NCBI RefSeq assembly: GCF_009765875.1
Contig: NZ_LMUP01000004.1
Coordinates: 524,056 to 588,055, forward strand
Direction: 5' to 3'
From: Pedobacter sp. L105
GTDB taxonomy: Bacteria > Bacteroidota > Bacteroidia > Sphingobacteriales > Sphingobacteriaceae
Length of the DNA: 64,000 nucleotides
Shown piece after piece: positions 8,533 through 17,900 of this stretch. The position numbers and the translations under genes were made by a program. The stretch's first letter is position 1. Each line of letters begins with the position of its first letter. The notes below the pieces were generated by a model. It ran no database searches and had not been told where the DNA came from. It saw only the letters and a list, made by a program, of their open reading frames with translations.

Positions 8533-9141
8533 TTAAGTCATTTTTACTGATCTGAAAGTTAAATTGATCCTTGGCGCTACCTGAACACTGGTTTTAGTAA
8601 CACGGTGCTCCCAGTAACGCTGGGTTTCGCCCTTCATCAATACCAAACTGCCATGCTCCAGCTCCAATGAAAGCACAGGCATCTTTTCCTCATATCTTCT
8701 AAACTGAAAAATCCTTGTTCCGCCAAAACTCAGCGAAGCAATTACAGGAACCTGACCCAGCGAACGTTCATTATCGCGGTGCCAGCCCATATGATCTTTA
8801 CCATCGCGGTAATAATTCAGCAGGCATACATTAAAAACAGTATCACACTTCGCTTCTACCTTTTCTTTGATCTGCAGCAGCGTATCCGTCCAGTTCCTCG
8901 CTTTCATTTGAATGCCGGAATAACTGTACTCCATTCCCGGATCACCATAAAATGCGGTCAGGCGTGGTTGCATTAGGGTTTTACCAAACATGATTATAGG
9001 TTCCTGTATCCAGGGGGTCTCCTCCTTTAAACGGGCCAGGTAACTATCGCTGGCTGCGGCAGAAAAAAAGTCATGATAAAACAAGGTCTCGCCCTGATGG
9101 GGCAAAACATTCACTTTATCACCGTAAGTTAAGTGTTGCAT
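8533..9141 (-). CDS. alkB: AlkB-like 2-oxoglutarate/Fe(II) dioxygenase
   Basis: A 202-residue DNA/RNA alkylation repair enzyme that oxidatively removes methyl groups from 1-methyladenine and 3-methylcytosine. The iron ligands are visible: HRDNERSLG (HxD, about residues 119-121) and the distal His in WEHRVTKT. The 2-oxoglutarate-binding Arg lies in RINLTFR near the C-terminus, and the substrate loop has QPRLTAFYGD. The length and order match the ALKBH2/3-like bacterial group rather than E. coli AlkB. The ATG at 9141 fits. It has no obvious regulatory partner. Any role in adaptive response here is inferred from the family. Confidence 0.93.
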   Translation of the reverse strand: MQHLTYGDKVNVLPHQGETLFYHDFFSAAASDSYLARLKEETPWIQEPIIMFGKTLMQPRLTAFYGDPGMEYSYSGIQMKARNWTDTLLQIKEKVEAKCDTVFNVCLLNYYRDGKDHMGWHRDNERSLGQVPVIASLSFGGTRIFQFRRYEEKMPVLSLELEHGSLVLMKGETQRYWEHRVTKTSVQVAPRINLTFRSVKMT

Positions 9142-9299
9142 ATTAACATCCTTTTACCTCTAACGGTTAATCCGGCATATTATTGAATTTTATGGAGTAT
9201 ATCTGTTATCAAAAACAAAAACCTGCAACAGCTTAAGCTCATAAAATGTTATGACTAAGCTGATGCAGGCTTTATTAAAATAAAAAATATATGAATTGC

Positions 9300-9743
9300 T
9301 TAGGCTGTTTCCAGCTTTACAATGTTCCTGTAAGGGAAAGAAGTGAAGATATGCCGACGTGCAAATCTACCTGGAGAATCTGCATTAACCAGTTTTACAT
9401 AAACTGCTCTTGGCACTTCAAAATACTCATAACCACTGCCGTCAGAAAAATGAACCGTCAGCACTAAGCCTGCCCAGTTATAATCAGTGATACCGCAGGT
9501 ACCAGTAGTATTGGTGTATTGTTCAATAGAGATAGCTAATGTTTCAGGAGCAATACTTACCAGGAAATGGTAAGCCTCAATGATTTCCTTACTTTTCGCT
9601 TCAGCAGCTAATCTGGCTTCATCTTCCTGAAATTTATCGGGGTGAAATTCCTTCATGAAATTTCTATAGATGGTTTTCATCTCTTTAAGTTCAGTGTTCT
9701 TCTGTACACCTAACAACTTTCTATAATCAGCAATCTTCTTCAT
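9300..9743 (-). CDS. J-domain/KTSC-domain fusion protein
   Basis: A 147-residue protein from the ATG at 9743; a longer frame would need an upstream TTG. Residues 1-65 form a compact J domain with the HPD motif (FHPDKFQ), which should stimulate an Hsp70 (DnaK) ATPase. Residues of about 80-147 match a KTSC domain: NWAGLVLTVHFSDGSGYEYFEVP, split by loops, then a PGRF segment and SFPYRN. KTSC is a small domain of unknown role, often found alone. The fusion suggests DnaK recruitment to a KTSC-bound partner, which is inference. A TACCTTTG box at 9825-9832 gives a leader of about 75 nt. Confidence 0.82.
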   Translation of the reverse strand: MKKIADYRKLLGVQKNTELKEMKTIYRNFMKEFHPDKFQEDEARLAAEAKSKEIIEAYHFLVSIAPETLAISIEQYTNTTGTCGITDYNWAGLVLTVHFSDGSGYEYFEVPRAVYVKLVNADSPGRFARRHIFTSFPYRNIVKLETA

Positions 9744-9824
9744 AATGTATTTAAAGGGCAATAATAGCTATAACTAACAGGCTGAATGGCAGTTCCAATC
9801 AATTTGTCAGCCAAACAATTTTTG

Positions 9825-9832
9825 CAAAGGTA
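9825..9832 (-). promoter_or_regulatory. Promoter -7 box for the J-domain/KTSC gene
   Basis: On the minus strand this reads TACCTTTG, a full match to the Bacteroidota -7 consensus TAnnTTTG, about 80 bp before the start codon at 9743. A TTG-type -33 element could not be placed with confidence. Confidence 0.5.
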
Positions 9833-10007
9833 CACTTTTTAAAAACAAATTTACATTAAGCTTTCAGTTACAATAAATTAAGCTGTTGTAAACTGATGAA
9901 TTCTCCTGATAATTTTTCACTAAATGAATAAACTTTAAACCAGTTAACACGAATGCAGAGCCAGGTAAAAACTCTGTAGAACTCACATTAAGCTTTTCTC
10001 ATTGTTA

Positions 10008-10064
10008 TTTAATCGGTTTTTAATAAGGTTTTAATTGGTCTTTAACCAGCCCGATTTAGCTTTG
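10008..10064 (+). promoter_or_regulatory. Promoter with four 11-bp phased direct repeats ahead of tatA and the two-component genes
   Basis: TTAAT-type sites begin at 10009, 10020, 10031 and 10042 (TTAATCG, TTAATAA, TTAATTG, TTAACCA), spaced exactly 11 bp. They are followed by a TAGCTTTG -7 box at 10057-10064. Phased direct repeats of about one helical turn just upstream of the promoter are how OmpR/PhoB-family activators bind. The regulator encoded 250 bp downstream belongs to this family, so autoregulation is the natural reading. A related array precedes the efflux operon (12364-12439). Confidence 0.7.
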
Positions 10065-10101
10065 TAACACAAACATTTCTAACCAACTGATAATTTTAAT
10101 T

Positions 10102-10263
10102 ATGCTAAATTCGATCATCCTTGGCGCACTCGGCACTCCCGAGATACTGGTCATCCTGGTTGTTGTCCTGCTTCTTTTCGGAGGCAAAAAAATCCCTGAA
10201 CTGATGAAAGGCTTAGGCCAGGGTATTAAAGAGTTTAAAGATGGTAAAGACGGAATTGGATGA
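10102..10263 (+). CDS. tatA: TatA/E-like twin-arginine translocase subunit
   Basis: A 53-residue protein with one N-terminal transmembrane helix starting [20 protein letters not shown], followed by the [16 protein letters not shown] amphipathic helix typical of TatA. The FGxKKxPEL hinge is present. TatA multimers form the pore that moves folded proteins across the inner membrane. It is short for TatA (usually 60-90) because the acidic tail is missing. It opens the operon with a two-component system, and its stop overlaps a possible ATG of the regulator (ATGA at 10260-10263). Why a Tat subunit heads a metal-response operon is not clear. Confidence 0.85.
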   Translation: MLNSIILGALGTPEILVILVVVLLLFGGKKIPELMKGLGQGIKEFKDGKDGIG

Positions 10264-10280
10264 GTTTGGAAATAGATAGT

Positions 10281-10288
10281 TACCTTTG
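10281..10288 (+). promoter_or_regulatory. Internal promoter -7 box before the response regulator
   Basis: TACCTTTG matches TAnnTTTG, with a TTG at 10256-10258 at about the right -33 distance (22 nt). A transcript from here would start near 10293, after the ATG at 10260, so the regulator would be read from the ATG at 10314. This decides the chosen start. Confidence 0.45.
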
Positions 10289-10313
10289 CGACTCAACTAA
10301 CCAAAACCTGGAA

Positions 10314-10991
10314 ATGTTTAAGATAGGATTAGCAGAAGATGATGTCAAAATAGCCAGCCTGATCAAAGCCGGTCTGGAAGAGCACAACTACACCGTAACC
10401 ACTATTCCTGACGGGATTATGGCTTTATATGCCTTTCAGGAAGAAAAGTTTGACCTGGTCATTCTTGACGTGATGATGCCCGGAATGAATGGCATAGAAG
10501 TATGCCGACAGCTCAGGGAAACCAACAAGGATATTCCTGTTCTGATGCTTACTGCACTGGGTTCGGTAGACGATAAAGTGCTGGGCTTAAATTCAGGAGC
10601 CGATGATTACCTGGTGAAACCCTTTCATTTTAAGGAACTCCTTGCCCGGATCGAGGCCATGATGAGAAGGCATCAGCCCGCTTCCGGTCAGCAAAAAAAT
10701 GTATTGACTTTTGAAGATGTTGTTCTGGATACTTACAGCAAAACCGTTAAACGTGCCGGTAAAGACATCCTACTGACAGCCAAAGAATTTACTTTATTAG
10801 AAGTGTTCCTTAAAAACCCAAACAGGCTTTTATCCCGCCAGTATATTGCAGAAAATGCATGGGACATCAGTTTTGATACCGGAACCAACGTAATTGATGT
10901 TTACGTAAACTTTCTCCGGAATAAGATCGAAAAAGGTTTTGAACGAAAACTGATCCATACCAAAATTGGCATGGGTTATATCATGAAGTAA
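10314..10991 (+). CDS. OmpR-family response regulator (CusR/CzcR-like)
   Basis: A 225-residue cytoplasmic regulator. The receiver domain (1-115) has the acidic pair AEDD, the phospho-acceptor Asp in VILDVMMPGMNG (about 51), the conserved Thr in MLTALG and Lys in LVKPF. The winged-helix DNA-binding domain (about 130-225) ends in DVYVNFLRNKIE and IHTKIGMGY, typical of OmpR. An ATG at 10260 would add 18 residues unlike any family N-terminus, so 10314 is preferred. The kinase gene follows with no gap. Likely targets are the TTAAT-type repeat arrays ahead of tatA and the efflux operon. Confidence 0.93.
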   Translation: MFKIGLAEDDVKIASLIKAGLEEHNYTVTTIPDGIMALYAFQEEKFDLVILDVMMPGMNGIEVCRQLRETNKDIPVLMLTALGSVDDKVLGLNSGADDYLVKPFHFKELLARIEAMMRRHQPASGQQKNVLTFEDVVLDTYSKTVKRAGKDILLTAKEFTLLEVFLKNPNRLLSRQYIAENAWDISFDTGTNVIDVYVNFLRNKIEKGFERKLIHTKIGMGYIMK

Positions 10992-12356
10992 ATGAAGATA
11001 AAAGATCGCCTGGCGATATACTTCACCCTGGTCAGCACCCTGACCATGCTGTGCGTGCTGTGCGTCATCTATTTCACGTTCCAGAAAGTACTGGAATCAG
11101 AATTTTTTGAGCGCCTCACAGACCGCACCATGGTTACCGCCAAGCTTTATCTTAAAGCCGACGAAATTCCAAGTGATGCACTGAATAAAGTTAGGGCGGA
11201 GTACCTGGTGAAATTAAAAGGCGAAGTAATCCGCATTTACAACGAGCGTAACAGCGCCGCTTTTATTGGCGACGACCAGCAGTTCTGGGGCAGCGAAACC
11301 ATTAATCTGGTAAGGCAGCAGGGCAGGCTTCAGTTTGTTGAAGGCGACAGGCAAGTGGTAGGTATCTATTATAAAGACAACCAGGGCGCTTTTGTGATCC
11401 TGGCTTCAGCCATAGATTATGGCACCCAAAGCAGACTGCTCAAACTGCTCAAAGTAATGTCGGTAGTATTTGTAGTGATCTTTCTTGGCCTGCTCCTCTC
11501 CGGCAGATTTATCGCCAAAAGGATATTATCACCACTCAATGTATTTATCGATCAGGTAAAAATGATCAAATCCAGCAACCTCCACTTTCGGGTGGAAGAA
11601 GGTTCTAATAAAGATGAGATCTTCCTCCTCTCCCAGAATTTCAATAAATTGATGGAACACCTGGAACATTCCTTCATCCTCCAGAAAACATTTGTGGCCA
11701 ATGCTTCACATGAGCTGAGGACACCCGTAACCAGGATGGTGATCGGTGCAGAAATTGCCCTGTCTAAAGTGCGCAAAAGCGAAGATTATGAAAAAGCACT
11801 GCATTCTGTACTGGAAGATGCAGAAAAACTGGGTAACATCATCACTGCTTTGATGAACCTTGCCCAGGCCGACCTGGAGTACAGCTCCTCCCTGGCAGAA
11901 GACATCCGTATAGACGATCTCATCTGGCAGCTGCAGGCTGAATGGAACGAAAGAAAAGGAAAGAACAAACTCACGGTAGAGATGAAAAACCTGCCGCTTA
12001 CCGACGATTCTGCCCTGATCATAAAAGCCAATCCTACGCTCCTTCAAATTGCATTGGATAACATCATTGGCAATGCTTTTAAATTCTCCGACAACCAGCA
12101 AGTGAGCTGCGTCTTAGAATTAACCGATAAGGGAGTAACATTAAATATCAGCGATCAGGGTGTAGGCATATCTGAAGATAAAGTAGACCAGATATTTAAA
12201 CCTTTTTACAGCTCATCGGGAAAATTTGAACATGCCGGTAACGGAATGGGCCTTTATATGGCCCACAAGATCATTTCCCTTTTCGACGGAACCATCACCG
12301 TATCCTCTCCAAATGGCTCTGGAACGTCCTTCCATGTTCATTTTCATTCATTTTAA
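10992..12356 (+). CDS. Sensor histidine kinase of the efflux two-component system
   Basis: A 454-residue inner-membrane kinase. One helix at about 10-30, a periplasmic sensor of about 120 residues, a second helix at about 155-175, then HAMP (about 175-230). HisKA has the phospho-acceptor in NASHELRTPVTR (about 242). HATPase_c shows the N box (DNIIGNAFKFSD), the G1 motif DQGVGIS and a late GNGMGLYMA. The ATG abuts the regulator stop, so the two are coupled. The position directly upstream of CzcCBA-type genes suggests sensing of periplasmic metal ions. No metal-binding His/Cys cluster stands out in the sensor part. Confidence 0.93.
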   Translation: MKIKDRLAIYFTLVSTLTMLCVLCVIYFTFQKVLESEFFERLTDRTMVTAKLYLKADEIPSDALNKVRAEYLVKLKGEVIRIYNERNSAAFIGDDQQFWGSETINLVRQQGRLQFVEGDRQVVGIYYKDNQGAFVILASAIDYGTQSRLLKLLKVMSVVFVVIFLGLLLSGRFIAKRILSPLNVFIDQVKMIKSSNLHFRVEEGSNKDEIFLLSQNFNKLMEHLEHSFILQKTFVANASHELRTPVTRMVIGAEIALSKVRKSEDYEKALHSVLEDAEKLGNIITALMNLAQADLEYSSSLAEDIRIDDLIWQLQAEWNERKGKNKLTVEMKNLPLTDDSALIIKANPTLLQIALDNIIGNAFKFSDNQQVSCVLELTDKGVTLNISDQGVGISEDKVDQIFKPFYSSSGKFEHAGNGMGLYMAHKIISLFDGTITVSSPNGSGTSFHVHFHSF

Positions 12357-12363
12357 CTAGTTT

Positions 12364-12452
12364 TTAATTTCCATTTAATTTAGCTTTAATTTTCCCAAAT
12401 TAGATTTGAGTTAGATTTCAATTAATTTTTAATTAGATCCCAATTAGTTTTG
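12364..12452 (+). promoter_or_regulatory. Seven phased TTA(A/G)-type direct repeats and promoter ahead of the efflux operon
   Basis: TTAATTT starts at 12364, 12375 and 12386, then TTAGATT at 12400 and 12411, TTAATTT at 12422 and TTAGATC at 12433. Spacing is 11 bp apart from one step of 14. A TAGTTTTG -7 box follows at 12445-12452, and the tolC-like ATG is at 12471. The motif and spacing match the array before tatA, pointing to one OmpR-family regulator controlling both transcripts. Confidence 0.7.
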
Positions 12453-12470
12453 CCTTAAAACAATGTATAA

Positions 12471-13763
12471 ATGACTATCCCAAAACCGAAAATTTACAAG
12501 CTATTCCTCTGTTTCGCCCTGCTAGGTATCACAGAAAATGTTGCAGCCCAGTCTGCTGCTGACACCCTCCAGATTACCCTCCCCCAGGCAGAAAAACTTT
12601 TTCTTCAAAACAATTACCAGTTAATTGCGCAGAATTATCAAACTGACCAGGCGCGTGCGGATATCATTACAGCGAAACTGTTTGATAACCCACAATTGAG
12701 TGCAGAAACGCAGCTCTACAACCAGAATACTAAAAGATTTTTTGAAACCTCCAAACAAAACGGAGAATACCAGGCTTCCATTTCTCAGCTGGTTAAACTG
12801 GCAGGAAAAAGGAATAAGAATATTCAGGTAGCACAAGCTGGCGTAAAACTGGCAGAGTACCAGTATTTTGACCTGATGCGCACGCTGAGATACAATTTGA
12901 GATCCAATTTTTACAAAACTTATTATGCCCAGCAAAGTGCTAAATTGTATCAGCAGCAGATTAATTCCCTTCAGAAATTGTTATCCGCTTCAGAAGATCA
13001 GCTAAAAGCAGGTAATATTGCCGCGAAAGATATCATCAGGATCAAATCGCTGGTATATAGCCTGCAAACGGAATACAATAACCTGGAGAACAGCATCGAA
13101 GATATGGAGACCGACCTTAAATTGCTCACCAATATCAAACCTGATGCTGCCCTTGTATTGGTGATGGACCCGATAGAAGAACAAAACTACCAATTAGATA
13201 AAACAGTATATATCAACCTGCTGGATTCTGCACGAAACAACCGTGCCGACCTTAAACTGACCCAAACGGGGATCGTTTATGCAGAAAAGAACCTGAAACT
13301 GCAGAGAGCTATGGCAGTTCCGGATGTACAGTTCTCCTTAACCTATGATTTACAGGGAAGTTACCCAATGAATTATACCGGTTTGGGATTAAGCATTCCA
13401 TTGCCCCTGTTTAACAGAAACCAGGGAGAAATTAAAAAAGCAAAAATTGCTATTGATGCGGGAAAAACCTTGTTGAACCAACAGGAAGCCACCCTGGAGA
13501 ATGAAGTGAATAACAGCTATAAATCGGCTTTAAGAACGGAAAATCTCTACAATGGCTTCGATAAGAATTTCAATTCAGACTTTGACAAGCTGATCAGTGA
13601 AGTTATCAAAAACTTTAAGAGCAGAAACCTGAGCTTAATCGAGTTTATGGATTTCTACGACTCTTACAGAACAAACACACTTCAGATGAATGATATGAGA
13701 TATCAGCGTATGAACTCCAAAGAAGAAATCAACTATGTTACTGGTTCCACAATTTTCAAATAA
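12471..13763 (+). CDS. TolC/CzcC-family outer-membrane efflux protein
   Basis: A 430-residue outer-membrane channel with a signal peptide ending near NVAAQ (about 27). Two long helical repeats contain the family's LPQAEKLFLQNNYQL start and repeated Ala/Gln/Leu-rich coiled coils. It has a central beta segment (GLGLSIPLPLFNRNQGEIKKA) typical of the CzcC/CusC branch. It forms the exit duct of the tripartite pump. It is first in the operon with the adaptor and RND pump, seven bases before the adaptor's start. The promoter array at 12364-12452 lies 20 bp upstream. Confidence 0.92.
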   Translation: MTIPKPKIYKLFLCFALLGITENVAAQSAADTLQITLPQAEKLFLQNNYQLIAQNYQTDQARADIITAKLFDNPQLSAETQLYNQNTKRFFETSKQNGEYQASISQLVKLAGKRNKNIQVAQAGVKLAEYQYFDLMRTLRYNLRSNFYKTYYAQQSAKLYQQQINSLQKLLSASEDQLKAGNIAAKDIIRIKSLVYSLQTEYNNLENSIEDMETDLKLLTNIKPDAALVLVMDPIEEQNYQLDKTVYINLLDSARNNRADLKLTQTGIVYAEKNLKLQRAMAVPDVQFSLTYDLQGSYPMNYTGLGLSIPLPLFNRNQGEIKKAKIAIDAGKTLLNQQEATLENEVNNSYKSALRTENLYNGFDKNFNSDFDKLISEVIKNFKSRNLSLIEFMDFYDSYRTNTLQMNDMRYQRMNSKEEINYVTGSTIFK

Positions 13764-13770
13764 TAGACAC

Positions 13771-14874
13771 ATGCAAACCCAAATCAAAAACTTCAGTAAG
13801 CTTACGCTCAGCATCCTGACGGCTGTTTTCCTATTACAGGGCTGTTCAGAACACCCGAAAGAAGCGCCAAAAGAAGAAAAATTCGCCGTTACAGATTCCC
13901 TGTTGAAAAGACTATTAGTTGATACTGTAAAAAACCCAAATAGTGAAACCGATTTAAGCTTCTCTGCCAAGATAGCTCCTAATGAAGATGCCACTGCAAG
14001 AATATTCCCTATGGTGAGCGGAAACGTACGCAGCGTTCCTGTAAAATTAGGCGATAAAGTATCCAAAGGACAGGTACTGGCCGTGATGGGCAGTGCCGAA
14101 ATGGCCAATTTTGATAAAGAAGCCATCAGTTCTTCTGCCGACCTTAGAAATGCAACCAGAGCTTTAAAAGTAGCACAGGACATGTATAACAGTGGTTTGT
14201 CTTCTGCAAGGGACCTGGAAATTGCTAAAAATGATTTGCTGGTAAAAGAAGCAGAAAATAAACGTACTACCGCAGTGCTCAACTTAAACGGCGGAAGCAC
14301 TACAGGAAGTTATACACTGAAAACACCGATCTCGGGATTTGTAATTGAGAAAAATGTGAACAGCAATATGCAGCTGAGACCAGATAACAGCCAGAGCTTG
14401 TTTACTGTAGCTGATTTGTCTACCGTATGGGCGGTGATCAATATCTATGAATCAGATATCTCCAGCATTCAGCAGGGAGATGCAGTAAAAATCTCTATCC
14501 TTTCTTACCCTGATAAAACCTTTACCGGTAAAATTGATAAGATCTACAATATCCTTGATGCAGACAGCAAGGTGATGAATGCACGTGTGAGTATCGCCAA
14601 CCCGGGTTACCTGTTAAAACCAGGAATGCTGGCAACGGTACAGATCGCTGCCAAATCGTCTAACGACCTGCCTTCCATCAATGCCAATAATATTGTTTTC
14701 GATGAAAATAAAAATTATGTGCTGCTGCTTGATCCGGTAAAAAAAGTACGGATACAGGAAGTAACGATCGAAAGGAAGTCTGGTGACAGAGCCTATATCA
14801 GTAATGGACTAAAAGCAGGCGACCGTATTGTTGCTTCGAAACAGGTATTCCTTTACGAAAGCCTTAAAGACTAA
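13771..14874 (+). CDS. Efflux RND periplasmic adaptor lipoprotein (CzcB/CusB-like)
   Basis: A 367-residue membrane-fusion protein starting at the ATG at 13771; a longer frame would run into the tolC-like gene. The signal and lipobox read VFLLQGC with Cys at about residue 23. Next come a lipoyl/barrel-sandwich half (VSGNVRSVPVKLGDKVSKGQ), a helical hairpin, the second lipoyl half (LKTPISGFVIEK), a beta-barrel and a membrane-proximal domain. It bridges the RND pump and outer-membrane channel. The extended His-rich metal-binding N-terminus of some CzcB/CusB proteins is absent, so the metal is not evident. Confidence 0.92.
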   Translation: MQTQIKNFSKLTLSILTAVFLLQGCSEHPKEAPKEEKFAVTDSLLKRLLVDTVKNPNSETDLSFSAKIAPNEDATARIFPMVSGNVRSVPVKLGDKVSKGQVLAVMGSAEMANFDKEAISSSADLRNATRALKVAQDMYNSGLSSARDLEIAKNDLLVKEAENKRTTAVLNLNGGSTTGSYTLKTPISGFVIEKNVNSNMQLRPDNSQSLFTVADLSTVWAVINIYESDISSIQQGDAVKISILSYPDKTFTGKIDKIYNILDADSKVMNARVSIANPGYLLKPGMLATVQIAAKSSNDLPSINANNIVFDENKNYVLLLDPVKKVRIQEVTIERKSGDRAYISNGLKAGDRIVASKQVFLYESLKD

Positions 14875-14904
14875 TTTTCAGGACATCAGATTAAACCCAT
14901 TATA

Positions 14905-17900
14905 ATGAATAAATTCATTAAGACGATCATAGGTTTTGCCTTAAAAAATAAATACTTCATATTCTTTGCCACGCTCATTATGATCCTGGCAGGCTACCTC
15001 AGCTTCAAGAATACCACCATTGAAGCATTTCCCGATGTAACCAATACCAACATCACGATCATTACCCAATGGCCGGGACGTAGTGCCGAGGAAGTAGAAC
15101 GATTTGTAACCAGACCGCTCGAAATAGCGATGAACCCTACCGAGAAAAGAACCAGTATCCGTTCTTCTTCCCTATTCGGTTTATCCATTGTTAAGATCAC
15201 CTTTGAAGACGATGTAGATTATGCCTTTGCAAGGGTACAGGTAAACAACCATATCGGCGATGCAGATCTGCCGGCAGGTGTAAATCCGGGAGTTGAACCT
15301 CCATACGGACCAACGGGAGAGATTTTCCGTTATACATTGAAAAGTGATAAAAAATCTGTAAGGGAATTAAAAACCCTGCAAGACTGGGTAGTACAGCGCG
15401 AATTGCTTTCTGTACCCGGCATAGCCGATGTAGTGAGTTTTGGAGGGGAAGTAAAAACCTACCAGATTACTGTAGACCCGCAGAAATCTATCCAATACGG
15501 TGTTACCGCTACGCAGATTTTCGATGCCGTTTCTAAAAGTAATATCAACGTAGGCGGTGATGTTATTGTACAAGGCGGACAAGCTTATGTGGTACGTGGT
15601 ATCGGTGTATTGAACAATATCGACGAGATCAAAAATGTGATTGTAGACAATGTTAACGGAACCCCGATCTTTGTTAAAACCATTGGCGACGTAACCGAAA
15701 GTGCACTGCCCCGCCTGGGACAGGTGGGCCGCGATAATGACCCCGACGTAGTTGAGGGCATCGTGGTGATGCGCAAAGGTGAAAACCCGAGTGAAGTACT
15801 GAAACGACTAAAAGAAAAAATTGCGGATATCAATGACAATATCCTGCCTTCAGATACAAAGATCAGTACTTTCTATGACAGGGAGAACCTGGTAAACTTT
15901 GCTATCCATACAGTAATGCATAACATGATGGAGGGGATTATCTTCGTTACGGTGATTGTATTCCTGTTTATGGCCGACTGGAGAACTACTGTTATTGTTT
16001 CCATCATTATCCCGCTGGCACTGCTCTTCGCCTTTATCTGTTTGAAATTAAAGGGAATGTCTGCCAACTTATTATCGATGGGGGCGATTGACTTTGGTAT
16101 CATCATAGACGGGGCCGTGGTGATGGTAGAGGGTATCTTTGTAGCCCTCGACCATCGTGCCGAACAGGACGGAATGGAGAAATTTAATAAACTGAGTAAA
16201 CTCGGTATTATTAAACGTGCCTGCATGGAAAACGGTAAAGGTATCTTTTTCGCCAAACTGATCATTGTAACTGGTTTACTGCCAATTTTCACTTTTGAAA
16301 AGGTAGAAGGTAAAATGTTCTCGCCCTTGGCCTGGACCTTGAGTTTTGCCTTACTGGGTGCCCTGATCCTTACTTTTACACTGGTACCTGCCCTGGCAAG
16401 TGTATTGTTGAAAAAGGATGTAAAAGAAAAACATAATTTCTTCCTGAGGGCTATTACCAACGGAACGCTTAAAATTTATAACGGTGCTTTCAAAGCACGT
16501 CAGGTGGTGTTTATTTCCGCCATGGTTATCCTGATAGTAGGTTTATTCAGCTTTAAGTTCCTCGGAACAGAATTCCTGCCCTCACTGGATGAAGGGTCTA
16601 TCTATGTAAGGGCAAGTGCACCTTTGAGTATTTCACTGGATGAAACCAAAAAGGTATCCAATGAGATGCGGAAGATCTTCCTTCATTTTGATGAGGTGAA
16701 ACAGGTAGTTTCACAAACAGGAAGACCGAATGATGGAACAGATGCCACAGGTTTTTACAATATGGAGTTCCTGGTAGACATTTATCCAAAAGATGAGTGG
16801 AAACGTAAGGAAACCAAAGAACAACTGATAGACCGCATGCAGGATAAACTGAAAGGTTTTCCGGGTGTGAGCTTAAACTTCTCCCAGCCGATCTCGGATA
16901 ACGTGGAAGAAGCCGTATCAGGGGTGAAAGGATCTATCGTGGTGAAGATGTTTGGAGACAACTATGATTATATCGAGAAGGAGGAAGAGAAAATCCAGAA
17001 CATCCTGAAAACAGTAAACGGTATCGAAGATTTAGGTATCCTGCGCAACTTAGGTCAGCCGGAACTACAGATCGATCTTGATCAGACTAAAATGGCACTC
17101 TACGGTGTAAGAACTGACGACGCCAATGCAGTGATTGAGATGGCTATCGGTGGAAAGGCCGCTACCCAGATCTTTGAAGGTGAACGTAAGTTCGACCTGA
17201 GGATCAGGTATCCGGATTCTTTCAGACAAAGTGAAGAATCTATAGGTGCACTGAGGATACAAAGTATTTCTGGTGCCAAGGTTCCGTTAAGCGAAATCTC
17301 GACGATCAAAAAAGTAACCGGTCCGAGTATCATTTACCGCGATGCACATAAACGTTATGGAGCTATCAAGTTCTCCATCAGGGGAAGGGATATGGGTAGT
17401 ACCATTGCTGAAGCACAGGCTAAAGTAAATGCTGCGATCAAATTACCTAAAGCTTATAAATTACAATGGGCAGGAGATTTCGAGAATCAGCAAAGGGCAA
17501 CAGCCAGGTTATCACAGGCAGTGCCGATCAGTTTATTGCTGATCTTCTTTATCCTTTTTGTACTGTTCGGAAACATCAAAGATTCACTGCTGGTATTGAA
17601 TAATGTTCCTTTTGCAATGGTGGGCGGTATTTTAGCCTTACTGATCTCAGGGGTTAACTTCAACATCTCGGCAGGTATCGGTTTCATTGCCTTATTCGGT
17701 ATCTGCGTGCAGAACGGGGTAATCCTGTTAACCAGGTTTAAAACCAATATTGCCGACCTGAAGTTTCATCCAAGCTGGACATTTATAGATGCGCTGAGGG
17801 ATGGTATCGCTACCCGTCTGCGTCCTGTAATCATGACCGCAATGATGGCTGCAATCGGTTTAATGCCAGCAGCTTTATCAACCGGTATCGGTTCTGAAGC

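Noticed and set aside
13635-14300. Minus-strand frame (221 residues) over the CzcB-like gene
   Set aside because: Antisense shadow; the plus-strand genes have clear family motifs.
15873-16460. Minus-strand frame (195 residues) within the RND pump
   Set aside because: Antisense shadow with low-complexity Ile/Thr/Lys composition.
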